A DNA stretch of 64,000 nucleotides from Smallanthus sonchifolius (taxonomy: Eukaryota > Streptophyta > Magnoliopsida > Asterales > Asteraceae). The position numbers were made by a program, and so were the translations under genes. The stretch is from positions 23,167,501-23,231,500 of the forward strand of contig CM042035.1 of the NCBI GenBank assembly GCA_023525975.1, given 5' to 3'. Within the stretch, counting starts at the first letter, position 1, and each line of letters opens with the position of its first letter. The notes beneath the pieces were generated by a model. That model worked only from the letters and a program-made list of their open reading frames with translations, had not been told where the DNA came from and searched no databases. This document shows, in pieces, positions 34,239 to 45,560 of this stretch.

Positions 34239-34358
34239 GGGGTTGCAACACGAGGACTTCCCAGGGGGTCACCCATCCTAGTACTACTCTCGCCCAAGCA
34301 CGCTTAACTGCGGAGTTCTGATGGGATCCGGTGCTTTAGTGCTGGTATGATCGCAACC
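34239..34358 (-). rRNA. 5S rRNA: 5S rRNA gene, copy 68
   Basis: Consensus, leader a, short trailer with the fused 12-A run, 3' spacer 385 bp; pairs with copy 42. Confidence 0.97.
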
Positions 34359-34746
34359 GAAATAACTTTTTCAGTCTATTACTTTATCCCCTTCCACACA
34401 TGACTCATTTTTACTTGCATTCTCCTCTTGCGCGCGCGTTCCGCCTTACGTCAACACGTGCGTCACCCGCCGGCGAGCGTTTAGTTCTTATACTTCCTTG
34501 TACAAAACATATTCCCACGCTCACCCGAGGCGTAAGAATAATTGACTAGTATATGAAGACACACGTGTTCCACTCGACGTCTAAACGTGTGTCTCCCGCG
34601 ATCGGGCGTTCCCCGACACGGACCCGCGCGTCCGAGTCTTTACGTACGTTGACCGTTTTTTGACAAAAAACTTGTTACGCCCACGTCCGCTTGCATAATA
34701 ATCAACGGATGACGTTGTTTAGAGTAAAAAAAAATAAATTTAAAAA

Positions 34747-34866
34747 GGGGTTGCAACACGAGGACTTCCCAGGGGGTCACCCATCCTAGTACTACTCTCG
34801 CCCAAGCACGCTTAACTGCGGAGTTCTGATGGGATCCGGTGCTTTAGTGCTGGTTTGATCGCAACC
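34747..34866 (-). rRNA. 5S rRNA: 5S rRNA gene, copy 69
   Basis: T12A shared only with copy 43. Leader a, short trailer, 3' spacer 388 bp. Confidence 0.96.
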
Positions 34867-35256
34867 GAAATAACTTTTTCAGTCTATTACTTTATCCCCT
34901 TCCACACATGACTCATTTTTACTTGCATTCTCCTCTTGCGCGCGCGTTCCGCCTTACGTCAACACGTGCGTCACCCGCCGGCGAGCGTTTAGTTCTTATA
35001 CTTCCTTGTACAAAACATATTCCCACGCTCACCCGGGGCGTAAGAATAATTGACTAGAATATGAAGACACACGTGTTCCACTCGACGTCTAAACGTGTGT
35101 CTCCCGCGATCGAGCGTTCCCCGACACGGACCTGCGCGCCCGAGTCTTTACGTACGTTGACCGTTTTTTGACAAAAACTTGTTACGCCCACGCCCGCTTG
35201 CAAAATAATCAACGGGTGACGTTGTTTTGAGTAAAAAAAAATAATTACTTAAAAAA

Positions 35257-35376
35257 GGGGTTGCAACACGAGGACTTCCCAGGGGGTCACCCATCCTATT
35301 ACTACTCTCGCCCAAGCACGCTTAACTGCGGAGTTCTGATGGGATCCGGTGCTTTAGTGCTGGTATGATCGCAACC
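35257..35376 (-). rRNA. 5S rRNA: 5S rRNA gene, copy 70
   Basis: C78A, leader a with tatcctctt, long trailer, 3' spacer 390 bp; pairs with copy 44. Confidence 0.95.
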
Positions 35377-35766
35377 GAAATAACTTTTTCAGTCTATTAC
35401 TTTATCCTCTTCCACACATGACTCATTTTTACTTGCATTCTCCTCTTGCGCGCGCGTTCCGCCTTACGTCAACACGTGCGTCACCCGCTGGCGAGCGTTT
35501 AGTTCTTATACTTCCTTGTACAAAACATATTCCCACGCTCACCCGGGGCGTAAGAATAATTGACTAGTATATGAAGACACACGTGTTCCACTCGACGTCT
35601 AAACGTGTGTCTCCCGCGATCGAGCGTTCCCCGACACGGACCCGCGCGCCCGAGTCTTTACGTACGTTGACCGTTTTTTGACAAAAACTTGTTACGCCCA
35701 CGCCCGCTTGCAAAATAATCAACGGGTGACGTTGTTTTGAGTAAAAAAAAATAATTACTTAAAAAA

Positions 35767-35886
35767 GGGGTTGCAACACGAGGACTTCCCAGAGGGTCAC
35801 CCATCCTAGTACTACTCTCGCCCAAGCACGCTTAACTGCGGAGTTCTGATGGGATTCGGTGCTTTAGTGCTGGTATGATCGCAACC
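35767..35886 (-). rRNA. 5S rRNA: 5S rRNA gene, copy 71
   Basis: C94T and G31A (BamHI site lost), variant leader d, long trailer, 3' spacer 390 bp; pairs with copy 45. Confidence 0.95.
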
Positions 35887-36273
35887 GAAGTAACTTTTTC
35901 AGTCTATTACTTTATCCCCTTCCACACATGACTCATTTTTACTTGCATTCTCCTCTTGCGCGCGCGTTCCGCCTTACGTCAACACGTGCGTCACCCGCCG
36001 GCGAGCGTTTAGTTCTTATACTTCCTTGTACAAAACATATTCCCACGCTCACCCGAGGCGTAAGAATAATTGACTAGTATATGAAGACACACGTGTTCCA
36101 CTCGACGTCTAACCGTGTGTCTCCCGCGATCGGGCGTTCCCCGACACGGACCCGCGCGCCCGAGTCTTTACGTACGTTAACCGTTTTTTGACAAAAACTC
36201 GTTACGCCCACGTCCGCTTGCATAATAATCAACGGATGACGTTGTTTAGAGTAAAAAAAAATAAATTAAAAAA

Positions 36274-36393
36274 GGGGTTGCAACACAGGGACTTCCCAGG
36301 GGGTCACCCATCCTAGTACTACTATCGCCCAAGCACGCTTAACTGCGGAGTTCTGATGGGATCCGGTGCATTAGTGCTGGTATGATCGCAACC
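36274..36393 (-). rRNA. 5S rRNA: 5S rRNA gene, copy 72, divergent lineage
   Basis: A24T, G70T, T106C, C107T; lacks the A74T of its partner, copy 46. Leader a, short trailer, 3' spacer 387 bp. Opens the 2,037-bp duplication. Confidence 0.9.
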
Positions 36394-36783
36394 GAAATAA
36401 CTTTTTCAGTCTATTACTTTATCCCCTTCCACACATGACTCATTTTTACTTGCATTCTCCTCTTGCGCGCGCGTTCCGCCTTACGTCAACACGTGCGTCA
36501 CCCGTCAGCGAGCGTTTAGTTCTTATACTTCCTTGTACAAAACATATTCCCACGCTCACCCGGGGCGTAAGAATAATTGACTAGAATATGAAGACACACG
36601 TGTTCCACTCGACGTCTAAACGTGTGTCTCCCGAGATCGGGCGTTCCCCGACACGGACCCGCGCGCCCGAGTCTTTACGTACGTTGACCGTTTTTTGACA
36701 AAAACTTGTTACGCCCACGCCCGCTTGCAAAATAATCAACGGGTGACGTTGTTTTGAGTAAAAAAAAATAATTACTTAAAAAA

Positions 36784-36903
36784 GGGGTTGCAACACGAGG
36801 ACTTCCCAGGGGGTCACCCATCCTAGTACTACTCTCGCCCAAGCACGCTTAACTGCGGAGTTCTGATGGGATCCGGTGCTTTAGTGCTGGTATGATCGCA
36901 ACC
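36784..36903 (-). rRNA. 5S rRNA: 5S rRNA gene, copy 73
   Basis: Consensus, leader d, long trailer, 390-bp 3' spacer with gtcagcg and cccgagatc; pairs with copies 47 and 77. Confidence 0.97.
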
Positions 36904-37292
36904 GAAGTAACTCTTTCAGTCTATTACTTTATCCCCTTCCACACATGACTCATTTTTACTTGCATTCTCCTCTTGCGCGCGCGTTCCGCCTTACGTCAAC
37001 ACGGGCGTCACCCGCCGGCGAGCGTTTAGTTCTTATACTTCCTTGTACAAAACATATTCCCACGCTCACCCGGGGCGTAAGAATAATTGACTAGTATATG
37101 AAGACACACGTGTTCCACTCGACGTCTAAACGTGTGTCTCCCGCGATCGGGCGTTCTCCGACACGGACCCGCGCGCCCGAGTTATTACGTACGTTGACCG
37201 TTTTTGACAAAAACTTGTTACGCCCACGCCCGCTTGCAAAATAATCAACGGGTGACGTTGTTTTGAGTAAAAAAAAATAATTACTTAAAAAA

Positions 37293-37412
37293 GGGGTTGC
37301 AACACGAGGACTTCCCAGGGGGTCACCAATCCTAGTACTACTCTCGCCCAAGCACGCTTAACTGCGGAGTTCTGATGGGATCCGGTGCTTTAGTGCTGGT
37401 ATGATCGCAACC
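37293..37412 (-). rRNA. 5S rRNA: 5S rRNA gene, copy 74
   Basis: G85T, leader c, long trailer, 389-bp 3' spacer with acgggcg and ttctccg; pairs with copies 48 and 78. Confidence 0.95.
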
Positions 37413-37803
37413 GAAATAACTCTTTCATTCTATTACTTTATCCCCTTCCACACATGACTCATTTTTACTTGCATTCTCCTCTTGCGCGCGCGTTCCGCCT
37501 TACGTCAACACGTGCGTCACCCGCCGGCGAGCGTTTAGTTCTTATACTTCCTTGTACAAAACATATTCCCACGCTCACCCAGGGCGTAAGAATAATTGAC
37601 TAGTATATGAAGACACACGTGTTCCACTCGACGTATAAACGTGTGTCTCCCGCGATCGGGCGTTCCCCGACACGGACCCGCGCGCCCGAGTCTTTACGTA
37701 CGTTGACCGTTTTTTGACAAAAAACTTGTTACGCCCACGCCCGCTTGCAAAATAATCAACGGGTGACGTTGTTTTGAGTAAAAAAAAATAATTACTTAAA
37801 AAA

Positions 37804-37923
37804 GGGGTTGCAACACGAGGACTTTCCAGGGGGTCACCCATCCTAGTACTACTCTCGCCCAAGCACGCTTAACTGCGGAGTTCTGATGGGATCCGGTGCT
37901 TTAGTGCTGGTATGATCGCAACC
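37804..37923 (-). rRNA. 5S rRNA: 5S rRNA gene, copy 75
   Basis: G99A, leader e, long trailer, 391-bp 3' spacer with acgtataaac; pairs with copies 49 and 79. Confidence 0.96.
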
Positions 37924-38310
37924 GACATAACTCTTTCATTCTATTACTTTATCCCCTTCCACACATGACTCATTTTTACTTGCATTCTCCTCTTGCGCGC
38001 GCGTTCCGCCTTACGTCAACACGTGCGTCACCCGCCGGCGAGCGTTTAGTTCTTATACTTCCTTGTACAAAACATATTCCCACGCTCACCCGAGGCGTAA
38101 GAATAATTGACTAGTATATGAAGACACACGTGTTCCACTCGACGTCTAACCGTGTGTCTCCCGCGATCGGGCGTTCCCCGACACGGACCCGCGCGCCCGA
38201 GTCTTTACGTACGTTAACCGTTTTTTGACAAAAACTCGTTACGCCCACGTCCGCTTGCATAATAATCAACGGATGACGTTGTTTAGAGTAAAAAAAAATA
38301 AATTAAAAAA

Positions 38311-38430
38311 GGGGTTGCAACACAGGGACTTCCCAGGGGGTCACCCATCCTAGTACTACTATCGCCCAAGCACGCTTAACTGCGGAGTTCTGATGGGATC
38401 CGGTGCATTAGTGCTGGTATGATCGCAACC
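38311..38430 (-). rRNA. 5S rRNA: 5S rRNA gene, copy 76, divergent lineage
   Basis: A24T, G70T, T106C, C107T. Leader a followed by gtcagcg, unlike copy 50 but like copies 46 and 72, so this unit belongs to two overlapping duplications. Short trailer, 3' spacer 387 bp. Confidence 0.9.
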
Positions 38431-38820
38431 GAAATAACTTTTTCAGTCTATTACTTTATCCCCTTCCACACATGACTCATTTTTACTTGCATTCTCCTCT
38501 TGCGCGCGCGTTCCGCCTTACGTCAACACGTGCGTCACCCGTCAGCGAGCGTTTAGTTCTTATACTTCCTTGTACAAAACATATTCCCACGCTCACCCGG
38601 GGCGTAAGAATAATTGACTAGAATATGAAGACACACGTGTTCCACTCGACGTCTAAACGTGTGTCTCCCGAGATCGGGCGTTCCCCGACACGGACCCGCG
38701 CGCCCGAGTCTTTACGTACGTTGACCGTTTTTTGACAAAAACTTGTTACGCCCACGCCCGCTTGCAAAATAATCAACGGGTGACGTTGTTTTGAGTAAAA
38801 AAAAATAATTACTTAAAAAA

Positions 38821-38940
38821 GGGGTTGCAACACGAGGACTTCCCAGGGGGTCACCCATCCTAGTACTACTCTCGCCCAAGCACGCTTAACTGCGGAGTTC
38901 TGATGGGATCCGTTGCTTTAGTGCTGGTATGATCGCAACC
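38821..38940 (-). rRNA. 5S rRNA: 5S rRNA gene, copy 77
   Basis: C28A, private. Leader d, long trailer, 390-bp 3' spacer with cccgagatc; pairs with copy 73. Confidence 0.95.
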
Positions 38941-39329
38941 GAAGTAACTCTTTCAGTCTATTACTTTATCCCCTTCCACACATGACTCATTTTTACTTGC
39001 ATTCTCCTCTTGCGCGCGCGTTCCGCCTTACGTCAACACGTGCGTCACCCGCCGGCGAGCGTTTAGTTCTTATACTTCCTTGTACAAAACATATTCCCAC
39101 GCTCACCCGGGGCGTAAGAATAATTGACTAGTATATGAAGACACACGTGTTCCACTCGACGTCTAAACGTGTGTCTCCCGCGATCGGGCGTTCTCCGACA
39201 CGGACCCGCGCGCCCGAGTTATTACGTACGTTGACCGTTTTTGACAAAAACTTGTTACGCCCACGCCCGCTTGCAAAATAATCAACGGGTGACGTTGTTT
39301 TGAGTAAAAAAAAATAATTACTTAAAAAA

Positions 39330-39449
39330 GGGGTTGCAACACGAGGACTTCCCAGGGGGTCACCAATCCTAGTACTACTCTCGCCCAAGCACGCTTAACT
39401 GCGGAGTTCTGATGGGATCCGGTGCTTTAGTGCTGGTATGATCGCAACC
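39330..39449 (-). rRNA. 5S rRNA: 5S rRNA gene, copy 78
   Basis: G85T, leader c, long trailer, 389-bp 3' spacer with ttctccg and gttattacg. First unit of the 3,055-bp hexamer; pairs with copy 84. Confidence 0.95.
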
Positions 39450-39840
39450 GAAATAACTCTTTCATTCTATTACTTTATCCCCTTCCACACATGACTCATT
39501 TTTACTTGCATTCTCCTCTTGCGCGCGCGTTCCGCCTTACGTCAACACGTGCGTCACCCGCCGGCGAGCGTTTAGTTCTTATACTTCCTTGTACAAAACA
39601 TATTCCCACGCTCACCCAGGGCGTAAGAATAATTGACTAGTATATGAAGACACACGTGTTCCACTCGACGTATAAACGTGTGTCTCCCGCGATCGGGCGT
39701 TCCCCGACACGGACCCGCGCGCCCGAGTCTTTACGTACGTTGACCGTTTTTTGACAAAAAACTTGTTACGCCCACGCCCGCTTGCAAAATAATCAACGGG
39801 TGACGTTGTTTTGAGTAAAAAAAAATAATTACTTAAAAAA

Positions 39841-39960
39841 GGGGTTGCAACACGAGGACTTTCCAGGGGGTCACCCATCCTAGTACTACTCTCGCCCAAG
39901 CACGCTTAACTGCGGAGTTCTGATGGGATCCGGTGCTTTAGTGCTGGTATGATCGCAACC
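39841..39960 (-). rRNA. 5S rRNA: 5S rRNA gene, copy 79
   Basis: G99A, leader e with ccctttcac, long trailer, 3' spacer 391 bp; pairs with copy 85. Confidence 0.96.
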
Positions 39961-40347
39961 GACATAACTCTTTCATTCTATTACTTTATCCCCTTTCACA
40001 CATGACTCATTTTTACTTGCATTCTCCTCTTGCGCGCGCGTTCCGCCTTACGTCAACACGTGCGTCACCCGCCGGCGAGCGTTTAGTTCTTATACTTCCT
40101 TGTACAAAACATATTCCCACGCTCACCCGAGGCGTAAGAATAATTGACTAGTATATGAAGACACACGTGTTCCACTCGACGTCTAACCGTGTGTCTCCCG
40201 CGATCGGGCGTTCCCCGACACGGACCCGCGCGCCCGAGTCTTTACGTACGTTAACCGTTTTTTGACAAAAACTCGTTACGCCCACGTCCGCTTGCATAAT
40301 AATCAACGGATGACGTTGTTTAGAGTAAAAAAAAATAAATTTAAAAA

Positions 40348-40467
40348 GGGGTTGCAACACGAGGACTTCCCAGTGGGTCACCCATCCTAGTACTACTCTC
40401 GCCCAAGCACGCTTAACTGCGGAGTTCTGATGGGATCCGGTGCTTTAGTGCTGGTATGATCGCAACC
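40348..40467 (-). rRNA. 5S rRNA: 5S rRNA gene, copy 80
   Basis: C94A, private, expected to break the G82-C94 pair of helix IV. Leader a with one T fewer in catttta; short trailer, 3' spacer 387 bp; pairs with copy 86. Confidence 0.95.
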
Positions 40468-40857
40468 GAAATAACTTTTTCAGTCTATTACTTTATCCCC
40501 TTCCACACATGACTCATTTTACTTGCATTCTCCTCTTGCGCGCGCGTTCCGCCTTACGTCAACACGTGCGTCACCCGCCGGCGAGCGTTTAGTTCTTATA
40601 CTTCCTTGTACAAAACATATTCCCACGCTCACCCGAGGCGTAAGAATAATTGACTAGTATATGAAGACACACGTGTTCCACTCGACGTCTAAACGTGTGT
40701 CTCCCGCGATCGGGCGTTCCCCGACACGGACCCGCGCGCCCGAGTCTTTACGTACGTTGACCGTTTTTTGACAAAAAACTTGTTACGTCCACGCCCGCTT
40801 GCAAAATAATCAACGGGTGACGTTGTTTTGAGTAAAAAAAAATAATTACTTAAAAAA

Positions 40858-40977
40858 GGGGTTGCAACACGAGGACTTCCCAGGGGGTCACCCATCCTAG
40901 TACTACTCTCGCCCAAGCACGCTTAACTGCGGAGTTCTGATGGGATCCGGTGCTTTAGTGCTGGTATGATCGCAACC
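40858..40977 (-). rRNA. 5S rRNA: 5S rRNA gene, copy 81
   Basis: Consensus, leader e, long trailer, 390-bp 3' spacer with ttacgtccacg; pairs with copy 87. Confidence 0.98.
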
Positions 40978-41368
40978 GACATAACTCTTTCATTCTATTA
41001 CTTTATCCCCTTCCACACATGACTCATTTTTACTTGCATTCTCCTCTTGCGCGCGCGTTCCGCCTTACGTCAACACGTGCGTCACCCGCTGGCGAGCGTT
41101 TAGTTCTTATACTTCCTTGTACAAAACATATTCCCACGCTCACCCGGGGCGTAAGAATAATTGACTAGTATATGAAGACACACGTGTTCCACTCGACGTC
41201 TAAACGTGTGTCTCCCGCGATCGGGCGTTCCCCGACACGGACCCGCGCGTCCGAGTCTTTACGTACGTTGACCGTTTTTTGACAAAAAACTTGTTACGCC
41301 CACGCCCGCTTGCAAAATAATCAACGGGTGACGTTGTTTTGAGCAAAAAAAAATAATTACTTAAAAAA

Positions 41369-41488
41369 GGGGTTGCAACACGAGGACTTCCCAGGGGGTC
41401 ACACATCCTAGTACTACTCTCGCCCAAGCACGCTTAACTGCGGAGTTCTGATGGGATCCGGTGCTTTAGTGCTGGTATGATCGCAACC
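41369..41488 (-). rRNA. 5S rRNA: 5S rRNA gene, copy 82
   Basis: G86T, leader b, long (gagc) trailer, 391-bp 3' spacer with gcgtccgag; pairs with copy 88. Confidence 0.95.
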
Positions 41489-41875
41489 GAAATAACTCTT
41501 CCATTCTATTAATTTATCCCCTTCCACACATGACTCATTTTTACTTGCATTCTCCTCTTGCGCGCGCGTTCCGCCTTACGTCAACACGTGCGTCACCCGC
41601 CGGCGAGCGTTTAGTTCTTATACTTCATTGTACAAAACATATTCCCACGCTCACCCGCGGCGTAAGAATAATTGACTAGTATATGAAGACACACGTGTTC
41701 CACTCGACGTCTAACCGTGTGTCTCCCGCGATCGGGCGTTCCCCGACACTGACCCGCGCGCCCGAGTCTTTACGTACGTTAACCGTTTTTTGACAAAAAC
41801 TCGTTACGCCCACGTCCGCTTGCATAATAATCAACGGATGACGTTGTTTAGAGTAAAAAAAAATAAATTTAAAAA

Positions 41876-41995
41876 GGGGTTGCAACACGAGGACTTCCCA
41901 GGGGGTCACCCATCCTAGTACTACTCTCGCCCAAGCACGCTTAACTGCGGAGTTCTGATGGGATCCGGTGCTTTAGTGCTGGTATGATCGCAACC
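41876..41995 (-). rRNA. 5S rRNA: 5S rRNA gene, copy 83
   Basis: Consensus, leader a, short trailer, 387-bp 3' spacer with cttcattg, cccgcggcg and acactgacc; pairs with copy 89. Confidence 0.98.
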
Positions 41996-42384
41996 GAAAT
42001 AACTTTTTCAGTCTATTACTTTATCCCCTTCCACACATGACTCATTTTTACTTGCATTCTCCTCTTGCGCGCGCGTTCCGCCTTACGTCAACACGTGCGT
42101 CACCCGCCGGCGAGCGTTTACTTCTTATACTTCCTTGTACAAAACATATTCCCACGCTCACCCAGGGCGTAAGAATAATTGACTAGTATATGAAGACACA
42201 CGTGTTCCACTCGACGTCTAAACGTGTGTCTCCCGCGATCGGGCGTTCTCCGACACGGACCCGCGCGCCCGAGTTATTACGTACGTTGACCGTTTTTGAC
42301 AAAAACTTGTTACGCCCACGCCCGCTTGCAAAATAATCAACGGGTGACGTTGTTTTGAGTAAAAAAAAATAATTACTTAAAAAA

Positions 42385-42504
42385 GGGGTTGCAACACGAG
42401 GACTTCCCAGGGGGTCACCAATCCTAGTACTACTCTCGCCCAAGCACGCTTAACTGCGGAGTTCTGATGGGATCCGGTGCTTTAGTGCTGGTATGATCGC
42501 AACC
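42385..42504 (-). rRNA. 5S rRNA: 5S rRNA gene, copy 84
   Basis: G85T, leader c, long trailer, 389-bp 3' spacer with tttacttc, acccagggc and ttctccg. Opens the second hexamer. Confidence 0.95.
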
Positions 42505-42895
42505 GAAATAACTCTTTCATTCTATTACTTTATCCCCTTCCACACATGACTCATTTTTACTTGCATTCTCCTCTTGCGCGCGCGTTCCGCCTTACGTCAA
42601 CACGTGCGTCACCCGCCGGCGAGCGTTTAGTTCTTATACTTCCTTGTACAAAACATATTCCCACGCTCACCCAGGGCGTAAGAATAATTGACTAGTATAT
42701 GAAGACACACGTGTTCCACTCGACGTATAAACGTGTGTCTCCCGCGATCGGGCGTTCCCCGACACGGACCCGCGCGCCCGAGTCTTTACGTACGTTGACC
42801 GTTTTTTGACAAAAAACTTGTTACGCCCACGCCCGCTTGCAAAATAATCAACGGGTGACGTTGTTTTGAGTAAAAAAAAATAATTACTTAAAAAA

Positions 42896-43015
42896 GGGGT
42901 TGCAACACGAGGACTTTCCAGGGGGTCACCCATCCTAGTACTACTCTCGCCCAAGCACGCTTAACTGCGGAGTTCTGATGGGATCCGGTGCTTTAGTGCT
43001 GGTATGATCGCAACC
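42896..43015 (-). rRNA. 5S rRNA: 5S rRNA gene, copy 85
   Basis: G99A, leader e, long trailer, 391-bp 3' spacer with acgtataaac; pairs with copy 79. Confidence 0.96.
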
Positions 43016-43402
43016 GACATAACTCTTTCATTCTATTACTTTATCCCCTTCCACACATGACTCATTTTTACTTGCATTCTCCTCTTGCGCGCGCGTTCCG
43101 CCTTACGTCAACACGTGCGTCACCCGCCGGCGAGCGTTTAGTTCTTATACTTCCTTGTACAAAACATATTCCCACGCTCACCCGAGGCGTAAGAATAATT
43201 GACTAGTATATGAAGACACACGTGTTCCACTCGACGTCTAACCGTGTGTCTCCCGCGATCGGGCGTTCCCCGACACGGACCCGCGCGCCCGAGTCTTTAC
43301 GTACGTTAACCGTTTTTTGACAAAAACTCGTTACGCCCACGTCCGCTTGCATAATAATCAACGGATGACGTTGTTTAGAGTAAAAAAAAATAAATTTAAA
43401 AA

Positions 43403-43522
43403 GGGGTTGCAACACGAGGACTTCCCAGGGGGTCACCCATCCTAGTACTACTCTCGCCCAAGCACGCTTAACTGCGGAGTTCTGATGGGATCCGGTGCTT
43501 TAGTGCTGGTATGATCGCAACC
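43403..43522 (-). rRNA. 5S rRNA: 5S rRNA gene, copy 86
   Basis: Consensus where partner copy 80 has C94A. Leader a with the same T deletion, short trailer, 3' spacer 387 bp. Confidence 0.98.
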
Positions 43523-43912
43523 GAAATAACTTTTTCAGTCTATTACTTTATCCCCTTCCACACATGACTCATTTTACTTGCATTCTCCTCTTGCGCGCGC
43601 GTTCCGCCTTACGTCAACACGTGCGTCACCCGCCGGCGAGCGTTTAGTTCTTATACTTCCTTGTACAAAACATATTCCCACGCTCACCCGAGGCGTAAGA
43701 ATAATTGACTAGTATATGAAGACACACGTGTTCCACTCGACGTCTAAACGTGTGTCTCCCGCGATCGGGCGTTCCCCGACACGGACCCGCGCGCCCGAGT
43801 CTTTACGTACGTTGACCGTTTTTTGACAAAAAACTTGTTACGTCCACGCCCGCTTGCAAAATAATCAACGGGTGACGTTGTTTTGAGTAAAAAAAAATAA
43901 TTACTTAAAAAA

Positions 43913-44032
43913 GGGGTTGCAACACGAGGACTTCCCAGGGGGTCACCCATCCTAGTACTACTCTCGCCCAAGCACGCTTAACTGCGGAGTTCTGATGGGA
44001 TCCGGTGCTTTAGTGCTGGTATGATCGCAACC
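43913..44032 (-). rRNA. 5S rRNA: 5S rRNA gene, copy 87
   Basis: Consensus, leader e, long trailer, 390-bp 3' spacer with ttacgtccacg; pairs with copy 81. Confidence 0.98.
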
Positions 44033-44423
44033 GACATAACTCTTTCATTCTATTACTTTATCCCCTTCCACACATGACTCATTTTTACTTGCATTCTCCT
44101 CTTGCGCGCGCGTTCCGCCTTACGTCAACACGTGCGTCACCCGCTGGCGAGCGTTTAGTTCTTATACTTCCTTGTACAAAACATATTCCCACGCTCACCC
44201 GGGGCGTAAGAATAATTGACTAGTATATGAAGACACACGTGTTCCACTCGACGTCTAAACGTGTGTCTCCCGCGATCGGGCGTTCCCCGACACGGACCCG
44301 CGCGTCCGAGTCTTTACGTACGTTGACCGTTTTTTGACAAAAAACTTGTTACGCCCACGCCCGCTTGCAAAATAATCAACGGGTGACGTTGTTTTGAGCA
44401 AAAAAAAATAATTACTTAAAAAA

Positions 44424-44543
44424 GGGGTTGCAACACGAGGACTTCCCAGGGGGTCACACATCCTAGTACTACTCTCGCCCAAGCACGCTTAACTGCGGAG
44501 TTCTGATGGGATCCGGTGCTTTAGTGCTGGTATGATCGCAACC
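44424..44543 (-). rRNA. 5S rRNA: 5S rRNA gene, copy 88
   Basis: G86T, leader b, long (gagc) trailer, 3' spacer 391 bp; pairs with copy 82. Confidence 0.95.
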
Positions 44544-44930
44544 GAAATAACTCTTCCATTCTATTAATTTATCCCCTTCCACACATGACTCATTTTTACT
44601 TGCATTCTCCTCTTGCGCGCGCGTTCCGCCTTACGTCAACACGTGCGTCACCCGCCGGCGAGCGTTTAGTTCTTATACTTCATTGTACAAAACATATTCC
44701 CACGCTCACCCGCGGCGTAAGAATAATTGACTAGTATATGAAGACACACGTGTTCCACTCGACGTCTAACCGTGTGTCTCCCGCGATCGGGCGTTCCCCG
44801 ACACTGACCCGCGCGCCCGAGTCTTTACGTACGTTAACCGTTTTTTGACAAAAACTCGTTACGCCCACGTCCGCTTGCATAATAATCAACGGATGACGTT
44901 GTTTAGAGTAAAAAAAAATAAATTTAAAAA

Positions 44931-45050
44931 GGGGTTGCAACACGAGGACTTCCCAGGGGGTCACCCATCCTAGTACTACTCTCGCCCAAGCACGCTTAAC
45001 TGCGGAGTTCTGATGGGATCTGGTGCTTTAGTGCTGGTATGATCGCAACC
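44931..45050 (-). rRNA. 5S rRNA: 5S rRNA gene, copy 89
   Basis: G30A, private, removing the BamHI site. Leader a with tttacttc beyond, short trailer, 387-bp 3' spacer with acactgacc; pairs with copy 83. Confidence 0.95.
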
Positions 45051-45440
45051 GAAATAACTTTTTCAGTCTATTACTTTATCCCCTTCCACACATGACTCAT
45101 TTTTACTTGCATTCTCCTCTTGCGCGCGCGTTCCGCCTTACGTCAACACGTGCGTCACCCGCCGGCGAGCGTTTACTTCTTATACTTCCTTGTACAAAAC
45201 ATATTCCCACGCTCACCCGGGGCGTAAGAATAATTGACTAGAATATGAAGACACACGTGTTCCACTCGACGTCTAAACGTGTGTCTCCCGCGATCGAGCG
45301 TTCCCCGACACGGACCCGCGCGCCCGAGTCTTTACGTACGTTGACCGTTTTTTGACAAAAACTTGTTACGCCCACGCCCGCTTGCAAAATAATCAACGGG
45401 TGACGTTGTTTTGAGTAAAAAAAAATAATTACTTAAAAAA

Positions 45441-45560
45441 GGGGTTGCAACACGAGGACTTCCCAGGGGGTCACCCATCCTAGTACTACTCTCGCCCAAG
45501 CACGCTTAACTGCGGAGTTCTGATGGGATCCGGTGCTTTAGTGCTGGTATGATCGCAACC
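45441..45560 (-). rRNA. 5S rRNA: 5S rRNA gene, copy 90
   Basis: Consensus, leader a, long trailer, 390-bp 3' spacer with gaatatg and gatcgagcg. Opens the 1,020-bp dimer. Confidence 0.98.

Larger units (their letters stand above)
12367..38540. repeat. 26-unit tandem duplication, period 13,226 bp
   Basis: Every gene from copy 25 to copy 50 has its partner exactly 13,226 bp to the right in copies 51 to 76. Rare markers are shared: C14G (29/55), T12A (43/69), C78A (44/70), G31A (45/71), acatgtg at 20215/33441, acgggcg at 23776/37002 and a 12-A run (42/68). I noticed only a few differences, such as T/C at 12698/25924 and A/T at 23094/36320. The match starts in or near gene 25 and ends about 25,310/38,540, where the second copy changes to gtcagcg. 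Confidence 0.92.
36274..40347. repeat. 4-unit tandem duplication, period 2,037 bp
   Basis: Copies 72-75 are repeated as 76-79: the G70T lineage gene, then ctcccgagatc spacer, then G85T with ttctccg and gttattacg, then G99A with acgtataaac. Differences include C28A in copy 77 and acgggcg (copy 73) against acgtgcg (copy 77). Only one version of this block is present at the matching place in the first 13.2-kb copy. Confidence 0.88.
39128..45190. repeat. 6-unit tandem duplication, period 3,055 bp
   Basis: Copies 78-83 equal 84-89 in order, spacing and markers: ttctccg, acgtataaac, ttacgtccacg, cttcattgtac, acccgcggcg, acactgacc and gtttacttctt. Differences include C94A in copy 80 only and G30A in copy 89 only. 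Confidence 0.9.
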
